A DNA stretch of 64,000 nt from Comamonas sp. (GTDB lineage: Bacteria; Pseudomonadota; Gammaproteobacteria; Burkholderiales; Burkholderiaceae_C). Shown here one piece after another: positions 52,120-60,343 of the stretch; positions within the stretch are counted from its first letter, which is position 1, and each line of letters starts with the position of its first letter. The stretch covers positions 62,001 to 126,000 of the forward strand of contig NZ_SPEY01000006.1 in assembly GCF_009360615.1 (NCBI RefSeq), read 5' to 3'. A program made the translations under genes and the position numbers. Under the pieces are notes generated by a model. That model saw only the letters and a list, made by a program, of their open reading frames with translations, was not told where the DNA came from and made no database searches.

Positions 52120-52713
52120 ATGACCACCACTCCCTCTCATACTGTATCGCGCGGCGGCGCACGCTCCATGGCCCAGGTATCGCTGTTCGCGGCGCTGATG
52201 GCCGTGATGGGCCTGATTCCCAAGATCGACCTGCCGTTCGGCGTGCCCATCACCATCCAGTCGCTGGGCGTGATGCTGGCTGGCGTCATGCTCGGTCCCT
52301 GGCGTGGCCTGCAGTCGATGGCACTGTTCCTCGCGGCCGTGGCCGTGGGCCTGCCCCTGCTGTCCGGCGGGCGCGGCGGCATCGGCGTCTTCATGGCCCC
52401 CTCTGCCGGCTATCTGATCGGCTATATGCTGGCGGCAGGCATTACCGGCGCCATCATGGCCGCCCTGCCGCAAGGCACGCCGCGCCGCACGGCGCTGAGC
52501 GCCTTCATCGCCTCGGTGGTCGGAGGCCTGCTGTGCCTGCATGCCTTCGGCGTGCTGGGCCTGATGCTCGTCGCCAAGATGAGCCTGAGCCAGGCCTTTG
52601 CCGTGACACTGGCCTTTGTGCCCGGCGACTTCATCAAGTGCATTCTCTGCGCCCTGATTGTTCATACCGTGGCACGCGGTCTGCCTGACTGGCGCTTTGG
52701 CGGTCGCCGATGA
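52120..52713 (+). CDS. bioY: Biotin-binding S component BioY
   Basis: The 197-residue integral membrane protein captures biotin. Family motifs are GVPITIQSLGVMLAGVMLGPWRG and SGGRGGIGVFMAPSAGYLIGYMLA, the biotin-pocket loop. AGGAG lies before the ATG at 52120; the frame is open a little further up. The last four bases overlap the start of the ligase gene. Together with BioM and BioN it forms the importer; the enzymes that follow suggest that the imported compound is acted on by CoA chemistry. Confidence 0.94.
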   Translation: MTTTPSHTVSRGGARSMAQVSLFAALMAVMGLIPKIDLPFGVPITIQSLGVMLAGVMLGPWRGLQSMALFLAAVAVGLPLLSGGRGGIGVFMAPSAGYLIGYMLAAGITGAIMAALPQGTPRRTALSAFIASVVGGLLCLHAFGVLGLMLVAKMSLSQAFAVTLAFVPGDFIKCILCALIVHTVARGLPDWRFGGRR

Positions 52714-54221
52714 ACGCGCTGTCCGCTGCCGCGCCGCTGCAAGGCTTCTGGCAACTGGTGCATGGCCCGCTCGCCCATTGGGCGCAGCACCGGCCCGATG
52801 CCGTGGCCTTTCAGAGCGAGGCCGGCTTCTGGACCTTCGGCCGGCTGCACGCGGAAGTCGAGCAGCGCTCGGCACGCCTGGCTACGCAACACGCACCGCA
52901 GATGCTGCTGCTGGATGCCAGCCGCTCCACGCTGGAGCAACTGGTGGACTTTCTGGCCGTAATCCACAGCGGCCGCTGCGCGGCGGTTGCCAACCCGGAC
53001 TGGCAACCGGCCGTGCGCCAGCGCATTGAAAGCTGGCTGCCCGGACAGCCCTGCGAACCGGAATCTGCCGCACCGACGACCGCCTTCTACACCGGCTTCA
53101 CCTCGGGCAGCACCGGCCTGCCCAAGGGCTTCAAGCGCCACCATCTGTCGTGGACGGAGAGCTTTCGCGTCGGACTGCAGGATTTCGGCCCCGTCGTCGC
53201 CCAGCGCACGCTGGCACCGGGGCGCATCTCGCACTCGCTGTTCCTGTTCGGGGCCATGCAAGGCATCTGGTATGGCTGCGGCGCCGTCATGCAGGAAAAG
53301 TTCTCGGCCTCGCGCTGCCTCGCAACCCTGGCGGGCGGCGATACGCCCTGCCTTGTTGCCGTGCCCAGCCAGTTGCTGCTGATGCTGCAATGGGCGGAGC
53401 ATCGGCAGCTCGCACCGATTCCCGAGGTCGAGCTGATCACCATCAGCGGCGCGCGCTGGATGCGCGCTCACACGCCGGCGCTGCGCGCCCTGTTCCCCAA
53501 GGCCCGCATCATCGAGTTCTACGGCGCCTCCGAGGCCAGTTTTGTGGCCTGGATGGATGCCGACGAAGCCAGCGGCCCGCAGGCCGTAGGCAGGCCGTTC
53601 AGCAATGTCGAGCTATCCATTCGCCCCACCGGCAATGATGCCGTCGAGAATGCACTGGCCGAGCCTGGCACCAGCCATGCCGGCGACGGTCTGATCTATA
53701 TCCGCAGCCCCATGCTGTTCATGGACTATGTGGGCGATGCCCATGACGCCACGGCCGTGCTGCGCGACGGCGACTGGCTGTCCGTGCGCGACATGGGCCA
53801 TATCGACGAACGCGGCATGCTGTGCCTGGCAGGCCGCCAGAGCCGCATGATCGTCACCCAAGGCAAGAACCTGTTTCCCGAGGAAGTGGAGAACCTGCTG
53901 GCCAGCCACCCGGCGATCGCCCAGGTCTCGCTGCACGGCCTGCCCGATACGCTGCGCGGTCTGCAGGTGCACGCGGTGCTGCAATGGAGGCCCCAGATCG
54001 AGGCGCCGTCGGCCCTGGAGCTGAACCAGTGGCTGCGCGAGCGCACGGAAGCCTTCAAGGTTCCGCGCCAGTGGTGGATCTGCGAGCACTGGCCGCAGAC
54101 AGCCAGCGGCAAGACCGACCACGGCCAGCTGGCCCAGGCCCTGCGCGCCCGGATGACAGCGCCTGCTGATGCGGGCATATCCCCTGCCCTGCTCCCCGCA
54201 TTGCAGCCGTGGCAGAGTTGA
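52710..54221 (+). CDS. AMP-forming acyl-CoA ligase/synthetase in the biotin operon (YhfT-like)
   Basis: ANL-superfamily ligase of 503 residues. TGFTSGSTGLPKGFKRHH is the ATP loop, IIEFYGASEASFVAW the adenylation motif A5, GDWLSVRDMGHID the A7 region, and PQTASGKTDHGQL contains the C-terminal catalytic lysine. The N-terminal domain is shorter than in long-chain enzymes. Bacillus subtilis carries a ligase (yhfT) and thiolase (yhfS) behind a bioY paralogue in its biotin regulon, the same order as here. The acid substrate is unknown; a biotin-related or pimelate-like acid is inferred from context. Confidence 0.85.
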   Translation: MNALSAAAPLQGFWQLVHGPLAHWAQHRPDAVAFQSEAGFWTFGRLHAEVEQRSARLATQHAPQMLLLDASRSTLEQLVDFLAVIHSGRCAAVANPDWQPAVRQRIESWLPGQPCEPESAAPTTAFYTGFTSGSTGLPKGFKRHHLSWTESFRVGLQDFGPVVAQRTLAPGRISHSLFLFGAMQGIWYGCGAVMQEKFSASRCLATLAGGDTPCLVAVPSQLLLMLQWAEHRQLAPIPEVELITISGARWMRAHTPALRALFPKARIIEFYGASEASFVAWMDADEASGPQAVGRPFSNVELSIRPTGNDAVENALAEPGTSHAGDGLIYIRSPMLFMDYVGDAHDATAVLRDGDWLSVRDMGHIDERGMLCLAGRQSRMIVTQGKNLFPEEVENLLASHPAIAQVSLHGLPDTLRGLQVHAVLQWRPQIEAPSALELNQWLRERTEAFKVPRQWWICEHWPQTASGKTDHGQLAQALRARMTAPADAGISPALLPALQPWQS

Positions 54222-54226
54222 GGCCC

Positions 54227-55465
54227 ATGCCAAGCAAGACCCCCATCATTGCCTGGGCCCGCAGCCCGGTGGCTCCGATCGGCTCGGCCCTGGCGCGGCT
54301 CAGTCCCCATGAACTGGGCCGGCCGCTGCTGCGATCACTGCTGCAGCAAAGCGGCGTGCCGGCCCACGCCGTGGACGCGGTCGTCATCGGCAACGCCCTG
54401 GGCGCGGGCGGTAACCCGGCGCGCATGCTGGCACTGGCCGCCGGCCTGTCCGACGGCTGCGCAGCGCATACCATCGATACGCAGTGCTGCTCGGGCCTGG
54501 ATGCGGTGGCCATGGCCGTGGGTCTGCTGCAATCGGGTCAGGCCGAGGTGGTGATTGCCGGCGGCGTCGAGGCCTGGAGCCGCGCCCCCATTCGCCAGAC
54601 CCGCCCGCTGGTCCCCGGCGAGCTGCCCCAACGCTACGAGCGCCCGCCCTTTGCCCCCGATCCCGAGCGCGACCCCGACATGCTGCAATCGGCTGCAGAC
54701 TATGCGCTCGCGCAGCGCTTCAGCCGCCGCCAGCAGGAAGAGTATGCGCTGCTGAGCCACAGCCGAGCCCTGACCGCCAAGGCGCAGCTCTCCCGGGAAA
54801 TCGTGCCAGTGGCAGGACTCTCGGCCGACGCCTATCCGCGCGCCCTCCAGGCCCAGCGCGCCGCGCGCATGCCGTCGGTGGCTCGGGCCGGTAGCCAGAC
54901 CGCCAGTCCAGACGATATCGCTGCCCATGCGCTCAGCCCCCTGACCATCTCGGCCAGGGCCGATGGCGCGGCCCTGCTTTTGCTGGCGACTCCCGAGGCG
55001 TGCGCACGCTGGAACCTGCAACCCCGCGCACTATGGCTGGCCAGCGCCAGTGCGGGCGGCGCGCCGGAGACACCGCTGCTGGCCGCGATTGCGGCAGCGC
55101 AGCTGGCACTGGAACGAGGCAGCCATGTGCTGGGCAGGCCGTACCAGTCGCCGCTGACGGCCCGCGAGCTGTCTGCCATCGAACTGCACGACGCCTTTGC
55201 CGTTCAGGGCCTGGCCTTTTGTGCCGCCATGGGTCTTGCGCCCGGGCAGATCAACAGTGCTGGCGGCGGCCTGGCCCGCGGCCACCCGATCGGCGCATCG
55301 GGCGCGATTGCGCTGGTGCGCTGCCTGGCCCAGCTCCAGACTCAGGCGTGCTCGACGCCTCACGGCAGCGCACTCGGACTGGCAGCCATTGCCGGGGCCG
55401 GCGGCATCGGTGCGGCAACCCTGGTGCAATCGGTGCCGGCGGCCCCCCTGAATTCAATTGGATAG
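54227..55465 (+). CDS. Thiolase family protein lacking the second active-site cysteine
   Basis: The 412-residue thiolase-fold protein keeps the nucleophile Cys87 (DTQCCSGLDAV) and the histidine in GGGLARGHPIGASGA (His353). The oxyanion motif reads HDAFA rather than NEAFA, as in SCP2-type thiolases. The final motif reads AAIAGAGGIG where a usual thiolase has LCIGGGQG, so the base cysteine is replaced by Ala389. Ordinary Claisen condensation or thiolysis is therefore doubtful. GAGG precedes the ATG at 54227, inside the end of the ligase gene's neighbourhood. Similar in place to Bacillus yhfS. Confidence 0.85.
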   Translation: MPSKTPIIAWARSPVAPIGSALARLSPHELGRPLLRSLLQQSGVPAHAVDAVVIGNALGAGGNPARMLALAAGLSDGCAAHTIDTQCCSGLDAVAMAVGLLQSGQAEVVIAGGVEAWSRAPIRQTRPLVPGELPQRYERPPFAPDPERDPDMLQSAADYALAQRFSRRQQEEYALLSHSRALTAKAQLSREIVPVAGLSADAYPRALQAQRAARMPSVARAGSQTASPDDIAAHALSPLTISARADGAALLLLATPEACARWNLQPRALWLASASAGGAPETPLLAAIAAAQLALERGSHVLGRPYQSPLTARELSAIELHDAFAVQGLAFCAAMGLAPGQINSAGGGLARGHPIGASGAIALVRCLAQLQTQACSTPHGSALGLAAIAGAGGIGAATLVQSVPAAPLNSIG

Positions 55466-55475
55466 CTACTACCCC

Positions 55476-56189
55476 ATGCCCAGCGAAGTTTCATCGGCAA
55501 ACGTGCCTGAAATCCCCGACCTCCCGGCAGGCATGGCGCTGATGCTGCAGCGCCGCTCCACACGTGCATTCCTGCCGAACGCCGTACCCGATGCCCTGCT
55601 GGAGCAGTTGCTGCTGACGGCGCGCCAGGCCCCCAGCGGAGGCAATCTGCAACCCGGCCAGCTGATCGCCGTGCGCGGCAAGATGCGCGAGCAGCTGACT
55701 GCGGCCCTGCTGCAGGACGTTGAAAGCCATGTGCCCGAATGCGAGGACTATGCCTACTTTCCACGCCCCATGCCCATGCAGCTGCGCAAACGCCAGGTGG
55801 CTTCGGCCCAGGCGCTTTATGGCGCCCTGGGCGTGGCGCGCGACGACCGCGCGGGGCGCGAAGCACAGTTTGCGCGCAACTATCGCTTCTTCGATGCGCC
55901 CTTGGCGCTGGTCGTCACCATCGACGCCCATTACGGTCCCGGTGGCTATATGGATCTGGGCATGATGCTCTACGGCCTGCAGCTGGCTGCCGCCGCCATG
56001 GGCCTGGGCAGCTGCGCCATCGGAGCCCTGGCCTCGTACCCGGCCACCGTGCGCCGCGTGCTGGGCCTGCCCGAAAGCAGGCACATCGTCTGCGGCCTGG
56101 CCCTTGGCTGGGCCGACGAGGCAGCCCCTGTCAACCAGACGCGCACGAGCCGCGCCCCTATCACAGAGTGGTTTGAAACTCTTGAATAA
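55476..56189 (+). CDS. Nitroreductase family FMN oxidoreductase
   Basis: The 237-residue protein has MLQRRSTRAFLPNAVPDALLEQLLLTARQAPSGGNLQPGQLIAV at the N-terminus (FMN phosphate contacts), YMDLGMMLYGLQLAAAAMGLGSCAIGAL in the centre and the C-terminal LGLPESRHIVCGLALGWADEAAPVN. This is the standard nitroreductase layout. It starts 10 bases after the thiolase stop and is the last gene of the bioMNY operon. Its substrate is unknown; flavin-dependent reduction or oxidation of a ring or enone compound is possible. Confidence 0.88.
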   Translation: MPSEVSSANVPEIPDLPAGMALMLQRRSTRAFLPNAVPDALLEQLLLTARQAPSGGNLQPGQLIAVRGKMREQLTAALLQDVESHVPECEDYAYFPRPMPMQLRKRQVASAQALYGALGVARDDRAGREAQFARNYRFFDAPLALVVTIDAHYGPGGYMDLGMMLYGLQLAAAAMGLGSCAIGALASYPATVRRVLGLPESRHIVCGLALGWADEAAPVNQTRTSRAPITEWFETLE

Positions 56190-56283
56190 ATGAGCTGCCT
56201 GCGCCATCCCGCAATGGAACTCAGATCATTTTTGATGTGAAATCCAATAACAACAAGCGCTAGCAGCTAGTGCATGAAGAGCA

Positions 56284-56310
56284 GTAAAAAGCGCTGCAGG
56301 TGCAGCGCTT
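56284..56310 (-). terminator. Terminator of the metQ transcript
   Basis: Perfect 10-bp palindrome AAGCGCTGCA (56289-56298) and TGCAGCGCTT (56301-56310). Read on the minus strand it is followed by a U-run (A-run 56284-56290 on the plus strand), so it terminates transcription arriving from metQ. Confidence 0.8.
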
Positions 56311-56380
56311 CGTTCGATACCCGTCAAACAGACCCCGTCACAGAGACAGCCAGCAAGCGCCGCCGCGCAACGCGACTGCG

Positions 56381-56430
56381 TCCCCCTTGGGGATGCCCGG
56401 CCTGGGAAAGGCGCAAAGCGCCTCAGGGGT
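56381..56430. repeat. REP-like extragenic palindrome, copy C
   Basis: TCCCCCTTGGGGATGCC and GGCGCAAAGCGCCTCAGGGG form two hairpins just behind the metQ stop. The second half is nearly identical to copy A behind cysA (GGCGC-N3-GCGCCTCAGxGGG). Confidence 0.7.
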
Positions 56431-56432
56431 TA

Positions 56433-57233
56433 TCAGAATGCCGGGAAGACCGATCCCTTGAATTCCTTGTCGATGAACTGGCGCACCTCGTCGGAGTGGT
56501 AGGACTTGATCAGCTGGGCGACCCAGGGCTGATTCTTGTCGGCATCGCGCACCACCATGATGTTCACATAGGGATTCCTGGCCGACTCCAGTGCGATCGC
56601 ATCCTTCTTGGGATTCAGACCGGCCGAGATCGCGAAATTGGTGTTGACGGTAGAGGCCTCCAGGTCGTCCAGTGAACGCGGCAGCTGGGCCGCATCCAGC
56701 TCGACGAACTTGAGCTTCCTGGGGTTGGAGACCACATCCAGGGGGGTGGCCTTCAGGCCGGCACCTTCCTTGAGCTTGATCAGGCCCTGGGTCTGCAACA
56801 GCAGCAGCGCACGGCCACCATTGGTGGGATCGTTGGGAAGACCGAACTTGGCACCCGTGGGCAGCTCGGACAGCGCCTTGACCTTCTTGGAGTAGATGCC
56901 GATGGGGAAATTCACCGTGTCGGCCACCCAGCTGAGCTTGTAGCCTCGATCCTTGATCTGGGCATCCAGATAGGGACGGTGCTGGTAGCTGTTCGCATCC
57001 AGATCCCCGGCAGCCAGTGCCGCATTGGGCTGGACATAGTCGCCGAACTCGATGACCTTGAGGTTCAGGCCGTTCTTGGCGGCGACCTTCTTCACCACTT
57101 CCATGATCTGCGCGTGAGGACCGGCGGTCACGCCGATCTTGATGGTCTTGTCCTGGGCCTGGGCGGCAAAGCCCAGCGAGGCCGCAGCAGCCACGGCCAA
57201 TGTGGTGCGCAAAAGCGAGCGCTTGTTCAACAT
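56433..57233 (-). CDS. metQ: Methionine-binding protein MetQ
   Basis: The 266-residue periplasmic NlpA-family protein has a Sec signal peptide (ending AAQAQ, about 27) and starts KTIKIGVTAGPHAQIMEVVKKVA. LDANSYQHRPYLDAQ and VADTVNFPIGIYSKKVKAL are diagnostic MetQ segments, and ARNPYVNIMVVR contributes the late binding loop. There is no lipobox, unlike the E. coli protein. It supplies the MetNI importer encoded upstream, although a small OB-fold gene intervenes. Confidence 0.94.
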   Translation of the reverse strand: MLNKRSLLRTTLAVAAAASLGFAAQAQDKTIKIGVTAGPHAQIMEVVKKVAAKNGLNLKVIEFGDYVQPNAALAAGDLDANSYQHRPYLDAQIKDRGYKLSWVADTVNFPIGIYSKKVKALSELPTGAKFGLPNDPTNGGRALLLLQTQGLIKLKEGAGLKATPLDVVSNPRKLKFVELDAAQLPRSLDDLEASTVNTNFAISAGLNPKKDAIALESARNPYVNIMVVRDADKNQPWVAQLIKSYHSDEVRQFIDKEFKGSVFPAF

Positions 57234-57384
57234 GCAGATTCCTTGTACGGAAGATTGAGAGTGGCTAAGACTGTAGCGCCACTTTCAGGTGCCCGAGCGC
57301 TGTTTCTTAGACAGTTTGCTCAGATGCAAACTACGGATTGCCATGCAAGCCCGGATGCGCTGAATGCAGCGCGCTGAGCGCCCA

Positions 57385-57417
57385 CAAAAAAGCCCGCTCC
57401 TTCACGGTAGCGGGCTT
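57385..57417 (-). terminator. Terminator after the ssDNA-binding-like gene
   Basis: AAGCCCGCT (57390-57398) pairs with AGCGGGCTT (57409-57417); on the minus strand a U-run follows (A-run 57385-57390). It separates the OB-fold gene from metQ, which must therefore have its own promoter in 57234-57384. Confidence 0.88.
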
Positions 57418-57437
57418 GTGTGGCGCGGGGCAGGCCC

Positions 57438-57746
57438 TCAGAGATCGGACATGGAAGGCGCAGCCAGCACCTGCTGGGCCACCACATCGAGCACGGCGTG
57501 GGACTCGTCTTGCCGGTCGATCCAGACCTTGGGCGTGAAGCTGCCGCGCAGGGCAATCGCGTCGCCTTCGGAGAGACTGCGCAGCACGGCGCAGGGCGCA
57601 TTGTCGAAAGCGACGATATTCACGGGAATCGAGGAGCCATCGCCTGCGTTGGCCCGCATGCGGGCCACCATGTAGGGGCGGCGGTTGCGATCCACGCGAC
57701 TCTCGGGAACGCCGGTGAGTCGACCGGTAATCAAACCATCCATCAT
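57438..57746 (-). CDS. Small OB-fold single-stranded DNA-binding-like protein
   Basis: The 102-residue protein has an SSB/PriB-like OB fold: GLITGRLTGVPESRVDRNRRPYMVARMRA, IPVNIVAFDNAPCAVLRSLSEGDAIALRGSFTPKVWIDRQ and VLDVVAQQVLA. It lacks the acidic C-terminal tail of housekeeping SSB, so it is an accessory ssDNA-binding protein. Its place between metI and metQ is unusual; terminator and spacing suggest an independent unit. The start could be either of two adjacent ATGs. Confidence 0.7.
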   Translation of the reverse strand: MMDGLITGRLTGVPESRVDRNRRPYMVARMRANAGDGSSIPVNIVAFDNAPCAVLRSLSEGDAIALRGSFTPKVWIDRQDESHAVLDVVAQQVLAAPSMSDL

Positions 57747-57888
57747 TTGCTGTTGTCTACCCAGAAAAAAACATGGCCACCCTCAATGCCGAGCGGCCTT
57801 TCGAAAAAATTTTGAATCTGCATTCTAGAGGGGGGGCCTGGTGCCGGGCTGCCCCCTTGCCTTAAATTTTGGTAAGGTGCCGTCCGGC

Positions 57889-58563
57889 TCAGCGATGGCT
57901 CAGGCGTCGCACGGCCCAGTCGCCCAGGCTCTGAATGGCCTGCACGAAGAAGATCAGAATGATCACCACCACCAGCATCACGTCGGGCAGAAAGCGCTGG
58001 TAGCCATAGCGGATGCCGAGATCTCCGAGTCCGCCGCCGCCGATGGCACCGGCCATGGCCGAGTAGCCGGTCAGGCTGACGAAGCTGATCGTCAGGCCCG
58101 CGACGATGCCGGGCAGCGCCTCGGGCAGCAGCACCTTCCAGACGATCTGGCCGGTGGTCGCTCCCATGGACTGGGCCGCCTCGATCAGGCCGCCATCGAC
58201 CTCGCGCAAGGCAGTCTCCACCAGACGCGCGACAAACGGTGCCGCGGCGATCGTCAGCGGCACCACAGCCGCCCAGGTACCGATGGAGGAGCCCGTGATC
58301 AGACGCGTCAGCGGAATGATGGCCACCAGCAAGATGATGAAGGGGGTGGAGCGCAGGGCATTGACGATCCAGCCTACGACCTTGTTGGCCGGGCCGTTCT
58401 GCAGAATGCCGCCATGGTCGGTCAGGCGCAGGAAGACGCCCAGCGGAATACCGATCAGACCGCCGATCAGGCCGGAGATGCCGACCATGATCAGCGTCTC
58501 CCAGAAGGAATCCAGCAGCAGCTGGAGCATCATTTCCGAAAAATTCTCAAACATCGCTCTCAA
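57889..58563 (-). CDS. metI: Methionine ABC transporter permease MetI
   Basis: The 224-residue inner-membrane permease has five hydrophobic segments. [49 protein letters not shown] is the MetI signature region and [25 protein letters not shown] the coupling loop. The start overlaps the metN stop by four bases. It forms the D/L-methionine channel with MetN and MetQ. Confidence 0.95.
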   Translation of the reverse strand: MRAMFENFSEMMLQLLLDSFWETLIMVGISGLIGGLIGIPLGVFLRLTDHGGILQNGPANKVVGWIVNALRSTPFIILLVAIIPLTRLITGSSIGTWAAVVPLTIAAAPFVARLVETALREVDGGLIEAAQSMGATTGQIVWKVLLPEALPGIVAGLTISFVSLTGYSAMAGAIGGGGLGDLGIRYGYQRFLPDVMLVVVIILIFFVQAIQSLGDWAVRRLSHR

Positions 58564-59606
58564 TCCTTGCTGGACACGATCTGCACTTGCACACCGCCGG
58601 CACGCAGGTGCTCCACGGCTGCGTCAATCTTGCGGGCCTCGCCGCTGGCATAGACCGCCAGCGATCCGAAAGTCTGCTCCTGGATCTCGTCGATCTGGCC
58701 ATGCAGGATCGACAGGTCCAGACCCAGCTCGCGAATCAGGTGCGAGAGAATCGGCTGGTAGGCACTCTCGCCCGCATAGGACAGCCGCAGCAGCTGGCCT
58801 TGCTGGCCGGGCTGCAGCTGGGCGGCCAGCTGGTTCACCCGCGTCATCACCGACTCGGGCAGCTGCTGAGGCACGATTTCATCGATCAGACTCTTGGTGA
58901 TCGCCTTCTGGGGGCGGGTGAAGACATCGATCACGGGCCCCAGCTCGGCAATCTCGCCACCGTCGATCACCGCCACGCGGTCGGCGATCTGCTTGATCAC
59001 CAGCATCTGGTGGGTGATCAGCACCACCGTCACGCCCAGCTCGCGGTTGACCTTGCGCAGCAGATCCAGAATGGAGCGCGTGGTCTCGGGGTCCAGCGCC
59101 GAAGTGGCTTCGTCGCTGAGCAGCACCTTGGGATTGCTGGCCAGTGCCCGGGCAATGCCCACGCGCTGTTTCTGGCCGCCGGAAATCTGGGCCGGATAGC
59201 GGTCGGCCAGATGGTCCAGGCCCACCAGTTCCAGCAGCGGCGTCACGCGTTGGTAGATCTCGTCCTTGGAGACACCGGCCAGCTCCAGCGGCAGGGCCAC
59301 GTTGTCATAGACCGTGCGCGAGGACAGCAGATTGAAGTGCTGGAACACCATGCCGATGTCGCGGCGCGCGGCGCGCAGCTCGCCGTCGGACAGCTGCATG
59401 AGGTCGCGTCCGTTGACGATGACCTTGCCATCCGTGGGGCGGTTGAGCAGATTCAGGCAACGCACCAGCGAGCTTTTGCCCGCACCGGAGCGACCGATGA
59501 TGCCGAACACTTCGCCCGAAGCGATTTCCAGATTGATGCCGCGCAAGGCGTGCACCGGGCCCTTGGGGCCTTGGTATGTCAGGGATAAATCCCGAATTTC
59601 TATCAT
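58560..59606 (-). CDS. metN: Methionine ABC transporter ATP-binding protein MetN
   Basis: The 348-residue ATPase has Walker [10 protein letters not shown], signature [15 protein letters not shown] and Walker [15 protein letters not shown]. Its C-terminal NIL regulatory domain (about 265-345) is where methionine binds to inhibit transport in the E. coli enzyme. The H-loop reads ITHQMLVI where ITHEM is usual. First gene of the metNI operon. The 5' region (59607-59760) shows no riboswitch that I recognise. Confidence 0.95.
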   Translation of the reverse strand: MIEIRDLSLTYQGPKGPVHALRGINLEIASGEVFGIIGRSGAGKSSLVRCLNLLNRPTDGKVIVNGRDLMQLSDGELRAARRDIGMVFQHFNLLSSRTVYDNVALPLELAGVSKDEIYQRVTPLLELVGLDHLADRYPAQISGGQKQRVGIARALASNPKVLLSDEATSALDPETTRSILDLLRKVNRELGVTVVLITHQMLVIKQIADRVAVIDGGEIAELGPVIDVFTRPQKAITKSLIDEIVPQQLPESVMTRVNQLAAQLQPGQQGQLLRLSYAGESAYQPILSHLIRELGLDLSILHGQIDEIQEQTFGSLAVYASGEARKIDAAVEHLRAGGVQVQIVSSKD

Positions 59607-59896
59607 GAAAAATATCGCGAATCACGCATGAATAATGCGCTTACCGCTATGAAAAGTGATTGTTCCCATCCCGGCTGCTGCGCTGCCGGGCAGCGGGCAA
59701 TGCAGGCCTTCGTTCTGGTAGAAGCCGGCAGATCAGGCCAGCCTACTTTTAGTAGTAACCCTCAATAATGCCTGAGTCTAGGCAAACCTGAGAACAACTG
59801 GGACAAGTGAATTCACTTATGGCGCCGCCGGGATGCCCCCAACCCGGGCCCTGTGCGGGCGTCCCCCACTGGCGGGACGATCTGGCAGGGCTTAGC
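59607..59896. other. Divergent region between metN and an orphan gene
   Basis: 290 bases without a supported gene. It contains a GC hairpin (CCCGGCTGCTGCGCTGCCGGG, near 59671) and the perfect 14-base palindrome AAGTGAATTCACTT (59805-59818). The promoter for metN must lie here. Confidence 0.5.
59805..59818. promoter_or_regulatory. 14-base perfect palindrome upstream of the orphan gene
   Basis: AAGTGAATTCACTT is fully self-complementary. It could be an operator for the plus-strand gene at 59897 or for metN; its core is similar to the TGAA-TTCA half sites of MetR-type regulators, but the spacing is too short for a MetR site. Confidence 0.4.
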
Positions 59897-60343
59897 ATGA
59901 ATGCATCTGACCCTGGTTTCCTCAGCCGCCTCATGCAGCCGCTCTCCGTCCCGATCCGCGTTGAATGCCCGCCCGGCGCCTGCGACTGCCGGCGCGAGCA
60001 GTTGCTGAGCACGCCGGATGCGGATATGCGCATTCTGCAGCTCACGCGCGAGGAAGAGAAAAAGCTGCTGCTGCGCCTGGAGAGCATCAGCAGTCTGGTC
60101 GATCTGGAACATATGCAGCAGCGCATCCATGCACTCCTGGGCCTGGAGATCCGCATCACCCCCGGCAGCAACGAGGTACGCACCATGCGCGGCATCCAGA
60201 TCGATCTCGGCGACATGCCGGGCCTGTGCCGCAAAACCCGCCAGAGCATTCCTGCCGCGATCCGCAAGGGTCTGGAGCGCAAGCCCGAGATTGCCTGGGC
60301 CCTGCTGGATGCCCATGACCTGTTCGGCATGCCCGGCAGCTGA
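59897..60343 (+). CDS. Orphan protein with CPPGACDC motif, function unknown
   Basis: I do not recognise this 148-residue protein. It has a central Cys motif (ECPPGACDCRREQLL, about 23-37), a charged helix (LTREEEKKLLLRLESISSLVDLEHMQQRIHALLG), then EIRITPGSNEVRTMRGIQIDLGDMPGLCRKTRQSIPAAIRKGLE, which looks like a compact mixed domain. Three closely spaced cysteines plus Cys near 117 could bind metal. I chose MNASDPG as start; the frame extends 30 codons upstream through the palindromic region. No operon partner. Confidence 0.6.
   Translation: MNASDPGFLSRLMQPLSVPIRVECPPGACDCRREQLLSTPDADMRILQLTREEEKKLLLRLESISSLVDLEHMQQRIHALLGLEIRITPGSNEVRTMRGIQIDLGDMPGLCRKTRQSIPAAIRKGLERKPEIAWALLDAHDLFGMPGS

Noticed and set aside
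56263..56278. GCGCTAG-CAG-CTAGTGC near the end of the nitroreductase operon as an operator or terminator
   Set aside because: One mismatch, a 3-base loop and no T-run; it is better left as an unexplained short repeat next to the real metQ terminator.
59607..59760. SAM or SAH riboswitch before metN
   Set aside because: The leader has one GC hairpin, but I see none of the conserved core sequences of these riboswitches.
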